Below are positions 8,972 through 16,290 of a stretch of 44,858 bases of DNA, piece by piece. Below the pieces are notes generated by a model. It ran no database searches. It worked only from the letters and a program-made list of their open reading frames with translations, and had not been told where the DNA came from. Positions within the stretch are counted from its first letter, which is position 1, and every line of letters starts with the position of its first letter. Origin of the DNA: a virus; IMG/VR virus record IMGVR_UViG_3300002460_000009, positions 1-44,858 of that record, one strand, 5' to 3'. The translations under genes were made by a program, and so were the position numbers.

Positions 8972-9354
8972 TGTTCGCCTTCCTCGCCAAGATCGGCATC
9001 GGCTCTATCGTCGGCCAGATCGCGGAAGCCTACACGGCGAAACAGAACGCGACGACCGAACAGGAGCGCATCGCCGCCGATGAGCGGATCAAGATGCTCG
9101 AGGCTAAGCGCGATGTACTGGTCGCGGAGTCGGCAAGCGGCGGGCCGGCATCGTGGATCCGCCCGCTCTTTGCTCTGCCCTTCGTGATCTACATCTGGAA
9201 GCTGGTTATCTGGGACAAGGTGTTGGCCGCGTGGACCGGCGGATCGACCGACGCGCTATCGCCGGAACTCAGCGATATCATGATGCTAGTGATCGGCGGG
9301 TATTTCCTCGGGCGGACGGCTGAGAAGGTGACGCGCATCGTCAAGCGGAAGTGA
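8971..9354 (+). CDS. Holin of the GTA 3TM family
   Basis: 127 residues. A short hydrophobic N-terminus (FLAKIGIGSIVGQIAEAY), a charged helix (QERIAADERIKMLEAKRDVL), then RPLFALPFVIYIWKLVIWDK and IMMLVIGGYFLGRTAEKV. The last two segments are characteristic of the 3TM holin family first defined in alphaproteobacterial gene transfer agents. It would permeabilise the inner membrane to release or trigger the endolysin. It is coupled by overlap to both neighbours. Confidence 0.8.
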   Translation: MFAFLAKIGIGSIVGQIAEAYTAKQNATTEQERIAADERIKMLEAKRDVLVAESASGGPASWIRPLFALPFVIYIWKLVIWDKVLAAWTGGSTDALSPELSDIMMLVIGGYFLGRTAEKVTRIVKRK

Positions 9355-9671
9355 GCGCTGTTGGGCCGGACATGCAAACAGGCTGGCATCTCGACCGCCG
9401 CGTCCCTATTGCCCTGATCTTCGCCATAGCGGCGCAAACCGGGGCGGCAATATGGTGGATCGCGAAGACCGAAAGCCGCATCCAGGTAGTGGAAAACACA
9501 CTTCAGGCTCGGACGCCGATCGTCGATCGGTTCCTCAAAGTCGAGGCCGACACCTACTCGCTCCGCGTCGAGGTCATGGGGCGTCTTGACCGGATTGAGA
9601 ACAAGGTCGACCGGCTTATCGAGCGGCAGGCCAGCGAGAACCGCACCCGTTTTCCGCAGGTCGAGCCATGA
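9351..9671 (+). CDS. TM plus coiled-coil protein of the lysis cassette
   Basis: 106 residues from a GTG that overlaps the holin stop (GTGA); ATG 9372 is an alternative. One TM helix (about 19-40, VPIALIFAIAAQTGAAIWWI) is followed by a helical charged segment (ESRIQVVENTLQ, then VMGRLDRIENKVDRLIERQ) with heptad-like spacing. A single N-terminal anchor plus periplasmic coiled coil in a lysis cassette is the layout of an i-spanin (Rz-like), which would fuse inner and outer membranes. No sequence motif proves this. Confidence 0.6.
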   Translation: MSAVGPDMQTGWHLDRRVPIALIFAIAAQTGAAIWWIAKTESRIQVVENTLQARTPIVDRFLKVEADTYSLRVEVMGRLDRIENKVDRLIERQASENRTRFPQVEP

Positions 9672-9988
9672 CCCGGCTTATCCTCGCGGCTCTCGCCGTC
9701 ATGCTGGTATCAGGGGCAGAGGCAGATGAGCAACCGATCGGATGCTATCCGTCTATTAAGGAAGCCATCCAACACGTCGCCGACAAGTATCAGGAAAAGC
9801 CGCAGGCGGTGTTCCGGAGCTTCTTCAACGGGCTCGTGGTGCTGATGACGGCCAATCTGAAAACCGGGACATGGACGATGTTCGCGGCAAAAGGCCCTAA
9901 CGAGTTCTGCATGATCAACATTGGCGACAGCTTCGGCGAGCCATCGGACAAGATGAAGGAACTCGGCGCGCCCGGAATGGATATGTGA
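9668..9988 (+). CDS. Secreted protein of unknown function
   Basis: 106 residues with a clear signal peptide (MTRLILAALAVMLVSGAEAD; cleavage likely around residues 17-20). The mature part has two cysteines (GCYPS and FCMINIGDS) that could form a disulfide, and no lipobox, so it is not a standard o-spanin lipoprotein. It overlaps the spanin-like gene by an ATGA junction and is the last late gene before the attachment region. It may be an outer-membrane partner in lysis or a host-modifying periplasmic protein. Confidence 0.6.
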   Translation: MTRLILAALAVMLVSGAEADEQPIGCYPSIKEAIQHVADKYQEKPQAVFRSFFNGLVVLMTANLKTGTWTMFAAKGPNEFCMINIGDSFGEPSDKMKELGAPGMDM

Positions 9989-10024
9989 TCGCCGCGTGGT
10001 GCGCCCAACGTCCAGCGCGGCGTA

Positions 10025-10058
10025 GGCCGGCCCCTGACTGCAACCCTCGGGGCCGGCC
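10025..10058. terminator. Strong GC hairpin 1 at the end of the late operon
   Basis: A perfect 10-bp stem (GGCCGGCCCC / GGGGCCGGCC) with a 14-base loop, 37 bases after the last late stop. No T-run follows, so intrinsic termination is uncertain; it could also block convergent transcription. Confidence 0.5.
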
Positions 10059-10109
10059 GACCATCCGATCGGCGCGCGTCTATCCTCCCAAGATGCACGC
10101 GCTGATGTG

Positions 10110-10140
10110 CCGGCCCCGTGGTGATGCCTCACGGGGCCGG
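10110..10140 (+). terminator. Strong GC hairpin 2, probable terminator
   Basis: A perfect 11-bp stem (CCGGCCCCGTG / CACGGGGCCGG) with a 9-base loop, followed by TGCTATTTGG. It is better placed than hairpin 1 to end the rightward late transcript before the attachment site. Confidence 0.6.
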
Positions 10141-10169
10141 TGCTATTTGGATAGGATCGTGAAAAAAAT

Positions 10170-10188
10170 GCGTTGCGATTTGCGTTGT
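10170..10188 (+). other. Integrase arm-type sites, left pair
   Basis: GCGTTGC (10170) and GCGTTGT (10182) are spaced 12 bases start to start. The same heptamer occurs as an inverted pair on the other side of the tRNA-like core (10339-10358). Paired repeats on both sides of a core are the usual arm-type layout of tyrosine integrases. Confidence 0.6.
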
Positions 10189-10212
10189 AACGCTCGACGT
10201 GTCTAAACCGGG

Positions 10213-10232
10213 CTGTTCACTATAGAGAACGG
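10213..10232 (+). promoter_or_regulatory. CTATAG-family site 3, nearly perfect palindrome
   Basis: CTGTTCACTATAGAGAACGG. The core GTTCACTATAGAGAAC is symmetric at 14 of 16 positions and is the most symmetric member of the family. It lies inside the attP region between the left arm sites and the core. Confidence 0.75.
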
Positions 10233-10274
10233 TTTTGTTTGGGGTCGCGCCCAATGAAATCAAAGACTTCGGGA

Positions 10275-10314
10275 AGCTTGGGAAGCTGCCGTTCTGCCAT
10301 TGAACTACACCCGC
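10275..10314 (-). other. attP core: 5' half of a tRNA-Gly (CCC) gene
   Basis: Read on the minus strand from 10314, the sequence follows tRNA-Gly: acceptor GCGGGTG, then TA, D-arm GTTCAATGGCAGAAC, and anticodon stem/loop GCAGC-TTCCCAA-GCT, with anticodon CCC. The match stops after the anticodon arm; no T-arm or CACCCGC acceptor partner follows. Integrases commonly use tRNA genes, so this is the predicted crossover identity region. The host target would be a tRNA-Gly gene, whose identity to this phage segment covers the 5' half rather than the more common 3' half. Confidence 0.8.
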
Positions 10315-10338
10315 ATTCCGCCATTTCTGTCTATATCT

Positions 10339-10358
10339 TTGCAACGCTTTTGCAACGC
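10339..10358 (-). other. Integrase arm-type sites, right pair
   Basis: TTGCAACGC occurs at 10339 and 10350 (11 bases apart), which is GCGTTGCAA on the minus strand. It matches the left pair in inverted orientation. Confidence 0.6.
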
Positions 10359-10368
10359 TCTTTTCTAC

Positions 10369-10533
10369 TTATGTTCTGCTCATCAAAATGATCGAGGCGA
10401 TGGTCCCGATCAGTGACGCGGCCAAATAAAACGCTACCGCCAAATAATCCACATCGGGCGCGTAGAGCAATGAAACAGCGCGGCCGGCAACCAAGCCGGA
10501 TGACCAAAATAAGACCGCGATCATAGTCCTCAT
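10369..10533 (-). CDS. Small two-helix membrane protein
   Basis: 54 residues starting MRTMIAVLFWSSGLVAG, with two hydrophobic helices (about 4-22 and 30-51, LAVAFYLAASLIGTIASIIL). The ATG overlaps the upstream stop (ATGA). It is the last gene of the leftward early operon, downstream of integrase and next to attP. Function is unknown; a 2TM peptide expressed with integration genes could be a superinfection-exclusion protein. Confidence 0.55.
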   Translation of the reverse strand: MRTMIAVLFWSSGLVAGRAVSLLYAPDVDYLAVAFYLAASLIGTIASIILMSRT

Positions 10534-10769
10534 TTCGCCTCGTCCTTCTTCCTGCTCGCCGGCTGTACGTCCATGATCTCGATTTGGCCGCCCTTCCATC
10601 GGAGCGCATAAATTGCCACGCCCTCTTCCGGCCCGAAGTCGCATGTGAAATGGAAGGTCGCTTGTCGGAAGACCCGCCAGCGTATCCAGCGCCACAGTCG
10701 GTAGCGCAGCGTCGGCTTGACCACCATCCGGTCGATCTCGTTCGTCCAGATCGTTCCCAACTCACCCAT
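10530..10769 (-). CDS. Hypothetical protein downstream of integrase
   Basis: 79 residues, basic, with an Arg/Trp-rich middle (TLRYRLWRWIRWRVFRQATF) and beta-like second half (FHFTCDFGPEEGVAIYALRW). It overlaps the integrase stop by 8 bases, which supports coupled translation. No family recognised. Confidence 0.6.
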   Translation of the reverse strand: MGELGTIWTNEIDRMVVKPTLRYRLWRWIRWRVFRQATFHFTCDFGPEEGVAIYALRWKGGQIEIMDVQPASRKKDEAK

Positions 10770-11973
10770 CGTCCTGCCCCTTTTTCCGACTGGCGACCCT
10801 GAACGTCGCCACCCGCTCGTTCGCCTTGAGATTGTCGCCGCGGATGTAGCGGTCGGTCATGCGCGGGTCTTTGTGCGTGGCCTGCCGCTGGATGTCGTTC
10901 CGGTCGGCGCCGGCCGCGTCCGCCTCCGTCAGCCCACCCGACCGGCTATCCATGTTCCACACGTCCTTGGGCACGCCCGCAGCGTCGGCGATCTTGCGCC
11001 AGGCGAGGCGGAAGGGATCGGCGCGGTACGGCCGGCCGGTCGTCTCGCATACGACCATCGGGCCGATGCGCTCCTCCGCCGGGATCGTGGCGAGCACCTT
11101 CAGGACCAGCGGGCAAAGCGTCAGGTTCCACGCCGAGCTGGCCCTTGTCTTGGTCGTCTTCTTCCGCAAGATCATGTCGGGCGAGAGGTCGGACCAGAGC
11201 ACGCCGCCGGACCAGCGGGAGCCGTGCGAGGCGATGCCACCCTCGTAACTTTTTGCATTCTCATTTGAGGTAGGCTCGAACGTCCACTCGCCGATCACGT
11301 CCTTCTGCCGCAGCGTCGTCTCGAACTGCAAAGCCTGAGCCAGCGCGATCGACCGGCTGCCGAGCGACAGGGCAAGATCCACGATCGCTGACGCCTGCTC
11401 AAACGTCATCGACGACTCCCGAGCCGCCGGCATCTCGAACCGCATCTCCGCCAGAATGTCGCGCATGTCCCGGCAGCCCTCGTAGCGCATCGACACGCCG
11501 TAGCTCGCGATCGTCCTGAGCAGCTTCATGCACCCCCAGGCGCGGCGCTCGCGCTCCGGCCCGCCCGTCGTCTTCGGCGCCTTGAACGCGCGATGCCAGT
11601 GAGCGAAATCCTTCCGCGTCAGCGTCGCTACGTCGCCGTGCCCAACCCACTTCTTCAGGAGGTCGAGGCTCTGGTCATATTCGCGCCGCGTGTTCGATTT
11701 GACGCCGCGATAGGGCGAGTCCTCGTCGCTCCGGTAGCAGTCGATCAGGCTGCCGATCGTCCCGCTGAACGTCGAGGCCGTCGCTCGGCCCGCGATCCAT
11801 TCCCGCAGTTTCGCAGCATGGACCCGCGCCTGCGCCTGCGCCTCGTCTGCGTCGTCGGACAGCCGGCACGTCTTGATCTCGTAGCCGGCGGCATGGCGCG
11901 ACACCCGCCGCGCAACCCAATAGAAGCTGTAGGCACCATCCGCCCTGCGGACGCGCTGAAGCCCGTCACTCAT
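10762..11973 (-). CDS. int: Tyrosine recombinase / phage integrase
   Basis: 403 residues. The C-terminal catalytic domain shows Arg222 (FETTLRQKDVIGEW), Lys near 274-276 (KKTTKTRASSAWNL), Arg344 in MDSRSGG, His367 (THKDPRMTDRY) and the nucleophile Tyr376. The usual His of the HxxR box is replaced by Met341; from memory, MDSR-type boxes recur among alphaproteobacterial integrases. The N-terminal 60-180 region would be the SAM-like core-binding domain. ATG 11973 was chosen because GGAGGA lies upstream. It ends about 400 bases from the tRNA-Gly attP core. It is co-directional with, and overlapped by, the small DNA-binding gene upstream, as in an xis-int pair. Confidence 0.92.
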   Translation of the reverse strand: MSDGLQRVRRADGAYSFYWVARRVSRHAAGYEIKTCRLSDDADEAQAQARVHAAKLREWIAGRATASTFSGTIGSLIDCYRSDEDSPYRGVKSNTRREYDQSLDLLKKWVGHGDVATLTRKDFAHWHRAFKAPKTTGGPERERRAWGCMKLLRTIASYGVSMRYEGCRDMRDILAEMRFEMPAARESSMTFEQASAIVDLALSLGSRSIALAQALQFETTLRQKDVIGEWTFEPTSNENAKSYEGGIASHGSRWSGGVLWSDLSPDMILRKKTTKTRASSAWNLTLCPLVLKVLATIPAEERIGPMVVCETTGRPYRADPFRLAWRKIADAAGVPKDVWNMDSRSGGLTEADAAGADRNDIQRQATHKDPRMTDRYIRGDNLKANERVATFRVASRKKGQDDG

Positions 11974-12233
11974 GTGAACTCGTCCTCCCATTTGTGGCCA
12001 CCTGCCGCATCCGCCCCCGATGGTGCTTCGATGCCGTCGTGCCGGTCAAGCCACGCCTTGACGGCGGACCAGCGGCGGCGGTTTGCAAACTTGGGATCTC
12101 GCTTCGGCAGCCCGGCGCGCTCGAGGCCCGGCGCCTGCTTCAGCCAATAGTCGTAGGACACGCCGAGCTCCGCGGCGATCTGCTTGTCGGTCCAGTAGAG
12201 GCCCGACCGTTGTGTGAGGTCCGGCCTGCTCAC
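11970..12233 (-). CDS. Possible excisionase / helix-turn-helix DNA-binding protein
   Basis: 87 residues from a GTG that overlaps the preceding stop (GTGA). The segment YWTDKQIAAELGVSYDYWLK (about residues 11-30) reads as an HTH or winged-helix of the AlpA/excisionase kind, and FANRRRWSAVKAWLDRHDG follows. It directly precedes and overlaps int (ATGA), the usual place of a recombination directionality factor. The excisionase role is inferred. Confidence 0.65.
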   Translation of the reverse strand: MSRPDLTQRSGLYWTDKQIAAELGVSYDYWLKQAPGLERAGLPKRDPKFANRRRWSAVKAWLDRHDGIEAPSGADAAGGHKWEDEFT

Positions 12234-12664
12234 GGTGCACCGCGGGGGAGGGCGAGGGCGACGAGAACGGAAGCCGGCACGTTGAAAAAGCTGAGATGGC
12301 CTTTGTAGGGTATTGGTGTCGCCAGCGGCTTTGGGTCGGCGAGCACAAAGCCGTAATCGCCGAAGAACCACGGCGAGGCGTGTTCGCTCACGCAATCGGC
12401 TATGGTGACACCACCGAAGAGGCAGCCGTGTGGCAGGTCGGCCATTGCAGGAACGGTCGCTACCGGATGTCCGAAGCTTTGCTCCTCAAAGAACTCGCGA
12501 AAGCTCTCGTACTCGGCTCGGGTCATCCCTGCAGATGCGTGAATAAGAATGCGCCCACGCTCGCGCGTCTGCCATTGCCGGTTCTCAATATCCTTACCGG
12601 CATGGAAGATCGCCCACACCCACGGCTGGCGGATCGAGAGGCAACGATAGGTCCGCTCTCCCAC
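12230..12664 (-). CDS. ASCH domain protein
   Basis: 144 residues. The N-terminus RCLSIRQPWVWAIFHAGKDI followed by ENRQWQTRERGRILIHASAG is the hallmark of the ASCH/PUA-like beta-barrel fold, which binds RNA or modified nucleic acid. Later segments (GCLFGGVTIADCV, PWFFGDYGFVLADP) complete the barrel. Such genes are frequent in phage early operons, with unknown substrate. Adjacent stop/start with the upstream gene and GTGA overlap downstream show operon coupling. Confidence 0.8.
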   Translation of the reverse strand: MGERTYRCLSIRQPWVWAIFHAGKDIENRQWQTRERGRILIHASAGMTRAEYESFREFFEEQSFGHPVATVPAMADLPHGCLFGGVTIADCVSEHASPWFFGDYGFVLADPKPLATPIPYKGHLSFFNVPASVLVALALPRGAP

Positions 12665-12997
12665 CTACCCCTCCTCGACCTTGAGTGCTCGGACAGCGGC
12701 GGCGGCGCGTTGACCTATTTGTTCAATCCACTGGTCCTTGGCGTTTCTTTGTGGGGGCGCCCTAGTCGCATCTTCCACAGCCGTTGCCGCTTCCTCTCGC
12801 ATCGCGTGGCGGCCGGCTGCATGGGCGGTGGTGAGTGCTTCGGTGATGGCGCGTGTCCAGATGCTAATCTCATCGCCATGATCGAACTTGCCAGGACCAC
12901 CACGAATCCAATCGCCGTGAGCACGCATAATCTCGGTGTAGGTGCGCTCTGAAATCTCCCGCGCAATCCGCTCCGCCACCGCCCGCGCTTCGGTCAT
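12665..12997 (-). CDS. Hypothetical helical protein
   Basis: 110 residues, largely helical and charged (AVAERIAREISERTYTEIMR; AITEALTTAHAAGRHAMREE). Its ATG overlaps the upstream stop (ATGA) and it abuts the ASCH gene. No family recognised. Confidence 0.6.
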   Translation of the reverse strand: MTEARAVAERIAREISERTYTEIMRAHGDWIRGGPGKFDHGDEISIWTRAITEALTTAHAAGRHAMREEAATAVEDATRAPPQRNAKDQWIEQIGQRAAAAVRALKVEEG

Positions 12998-13269
12998 GGG
13001 CGGGGACCGGGAAATGCGCGGTTCATTTTCTGCCGCACGTCGACAAGTCGAGCGCGCCGCCTCTCCGCGCCGTCGTGTCGTGTCAGAACGTCATGGCAAA
13101 GCCTAGACATCATGCGAAGGCCGAGCAGCAGAGGATGGGTGCCGACATCGAAGCCGTGCGCCTCAAGCCGTGTTATGGTTTCATCAATTGCAATCTCAGC
13201 GGCCGTCAACCGGTCGAGTTCCCAATCTTCGAGACCATGAAGGTCGAAATGCGAAACGGGTAGGTCCAT
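12994..13269 (-). CDS. Hypothetical protein
   Basis: 91 residues, acidic N-terminal half (FDLHGLEDWELDRLTAAEIA) and basic C-terminal half (GAERRRARLVDVRQKMNRAF). Coupled to neighbours (2-base gap upstream, 4-base overlap downstream). No family recognised. Confidence 0.6.
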   Translation of the reverse strand: MDLPVSHFDLHGLEDWELDRLTAAEIAIDETITRLEAHGFDVGTHPLLLGLRMMSRLCHDVLTRHDGAERRRARLVDVRQKMNRAFPGPRP

Positions 13270-13271
13270 GG

Positions 13272-14039
13272 CTACTCTCCCCTGCGTGCGCGGCGGGCGA
13301 CATCCGCTATCTGTCCAAGCCCATATTGCAGATCACCGCGTGTCAGTGTGGCCTCGACGAGATTTTCAATTTCGGCCAGCGCATCGCTCTGAGGAGCCGG
13401 GGAGGCAGGCGGGACGGCGGCGAGACGGTCGCCGAAGCGTGTGGCATAGGCCCTGCGGTAGTCGTCATCAATTGGCAGACCTAGCGCAACGCGCATCAGC
13501 ATGATCTCATGCGAGTGTCGTGAGGCGAGCGCCATCGGATCGCCGTTGAGGTCGAAACGGCCCTCTGAGCCATCGAGGCGAGCGATTAGCTCTTTCGCTA
13601 TCTCGATAAGTGCGTCACGCCAGTCGAACCCGGTTGCGGCTTCGAACATAAGCGGCTCGCAATAGTTCGGTGCAATCGCGGCGATCCTTGTCAGTTGTTC
13701 CACGATATCATCCACGGCTGTTGTCCTTCTTCTCCGGCAGTCTCCGCTATAGTCCCGGTTGCCGTGCTTCAGGGTGATCTCGGCCAGCTTGGCGGCGATC
13801 CGTTGGTCTCGCTCGGCAAGCTCTTCAACTGTCCAGCTGGCATAGTGTGGACAGCGGGCGCGCGTCTCTGGCGTGAGGCCGATGCACGGCATGGCGTCGA
13901 TGTTCTCGAAAGGCTGGGTGCCGGGAATCTCAAACAGATGGAAGTCGACGCGCGCCTTGCAGGTCTTGAACTCGCTTGTGAACGGCGTCCGGTGCCGGCA
14001 CCATGTACGGCCGTCGTCTTCGCGGCGATCACTCGGCAT
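13272..14039 (-). CDS. Hypothetical protein with Cys-rich N-terminus
   Basis: 255 residues. ATG 14039 is chosen for the strong AGGAGG upstream; earlier in-frame starts read into Pro/Ser-rich shadow sequence. Cysteines at WCRHR, KTCKAR, MPCIG, RCPHY and GDCRR in the first 100 residues could bind a metal. The rest is helical (VEELAERDQRIAAKLAEITL; DWRDALIEIAKELIARLDG). A TCCGCTATAGT sequence inside the gene (13742-13752) partly resembles the late-site family but is coding and probably fortuitous. Confidence 0.6.
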   Translation of the reverse strand: MPSDRREDDGRTWCRHRTPFTSEFKTCKARVDFHLFEIPGTQPFENIDAMPCIGLTPETRARCPHYASWTVEELAERDQRIAAKLAEITLKHGNRDYSGDCRRRRTTAVDDIVEQLTRIAAIAPNYCEPLMFEAATGFDWRDALIEIAKELIARLDGSEGRFDLNGDPMALASRHSHEIMLMRVALGLPIDDDYRRAYATRFGDRLAAVPPASPAPQSDALAEIENLVEATLTRGDLQYGLGQIADVARRARRGE

Positions 14040-14049
14040 GGTCGTCCTC

Positions 14050-14400
14050 CTAAGCGGCGCGGGAGTCGAGAGCGGCGAGAAGAGCAGACAGGACGGCGAG
14101 GGTCGGTGATGGGGGCGTAAAATGTCTGGCAATGTGTTGTTTCCCACGAGGAGACATGACCCACGCTGAGCCGGTACTGGTCACGTCCCAAATCCATTCT
14201 GGCAGCACATTTTCAACGAGGCTGAGAGCAGCGTTGAGGTTGTCGGTGATTGCTACGTCACCGACATAGTCGAGCGCCCACAGGAGGGCGCCAGATTTAT
14301 GCGTCTTGAAGCCGCACGCTTCAAATATCGCGCGGTCCAATCCGCTATCCGGCCCGCTTGCCGCTTCTACTCTCTTCCGAAGGTCGGAAAGGTCGGTCAT
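14050..14400 (-). CDS. Phage ABA-sandwich domain protein
   Basis: 116 residues. The pattern LRKRVEAASGPDSGLDRAIF, then NLNAALSLVENVLPEWIWDV, is that of the phage ABA sandwich family, small alpha-beta-alpha proteins of unknown function found in many phage early regions. ATG 14400 overlaps the stop of the AAA ATPase gene upstream (ATGA). Confidence 0.7.
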   Translation of the reverse strand: MTDLSDLRKRVEAASGPDSGLDRAIFEACGFKTHKSGALLWALDYVGDVAITDNLNAALSLVENVLPEWIWDVTSTGSAWVMSPRGKQHIARHFTPPSPTLAVLSALLAALDSRAA

Positions 14401-15398
14401 GGGGCGGGCCTCGAGGCTTCGGCGGCGGCCGTCCATCGCTCGCGCAGATCATCGCTGATCGCATCGACCTTCGCCTGGTCGTCGTCGTCGAGCTTCTTGA
14501 ACCACAGCGAGAATGCCGACTTGCCTTCGGACGCCTTCGCTCGCGCGGTGTCGAGCAGGCTGGGGACAGCATCGCCGGGGAGACTGTCGGTCGAGGGGGG
14601 CGAGGTCGCAGCCTCCCCGGCTGGCTCCGCGCCGCCCTTCGCCCACGCGGCGAGCTTCTCGCCGATGGCCTCGGACAGCGGTTGTTCCTTCTCAAAGATG
14701 CCGCGGAACTGCTCGGGCAGCTTCATCATCATCTTCTCGCCGACCTGATCGGAGCGCCACGTCGGCACGCCGTCGGCATGGGGCAGCAGCAGACAGTTGA
14801 CCGTCATCTCGAAGACAAGCTCGTCGCCGGCGATCGGCATGAAGCCCTGCGGGATAGGCTGCTTGCCGGCGATGATCTTCAGCTTCTCCTTGGCGCGGAA
14901 GCAGAAGATGAAATTGGCGTTCAGCTGCAGGATCCCCGAGATCATCGCCTGCCGGGCGGCTTTCGGCTTCTGCCAGGCGAGCATCTTCATACGGTCGCGC
15001 TTGCCGTAGTCGTCGCCGGCGAGCCGGTCGAGTTCCTTGTCGTGGAAGTCGAGGAGCCCGCCGACGTTGTCGTGCTCGTGGCTCATCGAGTCGATGATCA
15101 CCACGCCGGCGCCGGCCTTCACGCACTGGCGGATCGCCGACAGGTAGTCGAGCGAGCCGAACGGCGCATCGAACTGGACGTGCCGGAACTTGAAGCGGTC
15201 GGCGTAGTGCAGCATCCGGCGGGCTTCGGTGTCGATGCCGTAGATTTCGCCGCCGTGGATCTTCTGGATGCCGGTCGCGAGGCGGAGCGCGGAGAAGGTC
15301 TTGCCGCCGCCTGACGGCCCCATGAGCCCGACGAGAAGCGGGACGGATTCGCGGACAGCGGGCTTGGCCTCGAAGCTGCGGGCGGACGGGGCGTTCAT
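14397..15398 (-). CDS. AAA-type ATPase, Sak4/RecA-like recombinase candidate
   Basis: 333 residues. Walker A is GPSGGGKT (27-34) and Walker B is VVIIDSMSH (99-107), in a RecA-like P-loop domain; the C-terminal third is a disordered Ala/Pro/Ser linker plus helical tail. Phage ATPases of this size act in recombination or annealing on ssDNA. Placement beside a RecE-like nuclease and a DHH phosphoesterase supports a recombination/repair role. ATG 15398 is preferred for the AAGGAG upstream and the ATGA overlap. Confidence 0.75.
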   Translation of the reverse strand: MNAPSARSFEAKPAVRESVPLLVGLMGPSGGGKTFSALRLATGIQKIHGGEIYGIDTEARRMLHYADRFKFRHVQFDAPFGSLDYLSAIRQCVKAGAGVVIIDSMSHEHDNVGGLLDFHDKELDRLAGDDYGKRDRMKMLAWQKPKAARQAMISGILQLNANFIFCFRAKEKLKIIAGKQPIPQGFMPIAGDELVFEMTVNCLLLPHADGVPTWRSDQVGEKMMMKLPEQFRGIFEKEQPLSEAIGEKLAAWAKGGAEPAGEAATSPPSTDSLPGDAVPSLLDTARAKASEGKSAFSLWFKKLDDDDQAKVDAISDDLRERWTAAAEASRPAP

Positions 15399-16285
15399 GC
15401 GGCATCTCCTTCCCATCCGAGCGGCATTCGGAATCCCGATGCGTGGGGATGCCCCCCGCCGCCGTAGCTCTTAGCGACGGTGCTCACGTCCATGCCGTCG
15501 TCAGTTGACCGGAGCGAGAACACGCGCCCGTCGGGCGTATCCCAATAGCAGGCGGCGAACGGCTCGCCTTGCGCCATCAGATGCCCGGCGTCGCTGGTCA
15601 GGGTGTAGGGCAGATTGGCAACCGGGATGCTGTGACCGCCGATAGTCATGCGTCGCTTCATGACGCCGACCAGCTCGGCGATATCTTTGTGATGCTTTCG
15701 CTCGATGGCTGCGCCCTGAGACGCAACGTCGTCGAAGTCGATAGTTATCAACTTCTCGATGCGGTCCCAAGCCTGGAAGTCATAGGGATGCGAGAAGACG
15801 ACGGCATTGATCTCGCGCGACCACGAAAGCTCGAAACGCCACAAGTCGCGATCACCGACGTAATCGACCAGCGAGGGACGAGGCGTATCCTTGTGGAAGA
15901 AATCCCAAGCGATCTGCGCGCCGGATCGCTCCATATCGAACAGAGCGTAAATCTGCGCGCAGTTTTCCATCGTATCTTGCGCGATGTTGTCGAGATGGCG
16001 CTGCCAACCCGGCCCGTAGGGTGCGCGCAATCCGGCAAGGTCTTCAGCCGCCGTCTTATGATGGTCGAGGATGAGGAGCGAGTTTGCCTTGCGGAAAATC
16101 TCATTGAGGACGGGCCGCTTGTAGGAGAAGTCCACCATGACAACATCGCGGCCAGCACAGTCCGGCGGGGGGTTCTGGTAGACGCCAGGATGAAACTCGA
16201 CTTCATCGCCGAGCGCCTTCCAGACCGCCCACGCGGCCGTGAAGCCATCCGCACAATTCCCGTGATAGATGCAAAGAGGTTTCAT
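15395..16285 (-). CDS. DHH/DHHA1 family phosphoesterase
   Basis: 296 residues. DHH motifs are clear: HGNCADG (8-14), VDFS (51-54), DHHKTA (74-79), VDYVGDRDLWRF, and the DHHA1 glycine motif GGGGHPHASGF near the C-terminus. The family includes NrnA oligoribonuclease/pAp phosphatase and RecJ; this size fits small oligonucleotide or nucleotide-signal hydrolysis using Mn2+. ATG 16285 has GGTGAG upstream; GTG 16294 overlapping the previous stop is an alternative. Confidence 0.85.
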   Translation of the reverse strand: MKPLCIYHGNCADGFTAAWAVWKALGDEVEFHPGVYQNPPPDCAGRDVVMVDFSYKRPVLNEIFRKANSLLILDHHKTAAEDLAGLRAPYGPGWQRHLDNIAQDTMENCAQIYALFDMERSGAQIAWDFFHKDTPRPSLVDYVGDRDLWRFELSWSREINAVVFSHPYDFQAWDRIEKLITIDFDDVASQGAAIERKHHKDIAELVGVMKRRMTIGGHSIPVANLPYTLTSDAGHLMAQGEPFAACYWDTPDGRVFSLRSTDDGMDVSTVAKSYGGGGHPHASGFRMPLGWEGDAA

Positions 16286-16290
16286 CGTTC

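Noticed and set aside
10129-10344. 71-codon minus-strand frame over attP
   Set aside because: Crosses the tRNA-Gly fragment, arm sites and palindrome; not a plausible gene.
13737-13756. Possible extra CTATAG-family site (CTCCGCTATAGTCCCGG)
   Set aside because: Only one half fits the consensus and it lies inside a coding sequence.
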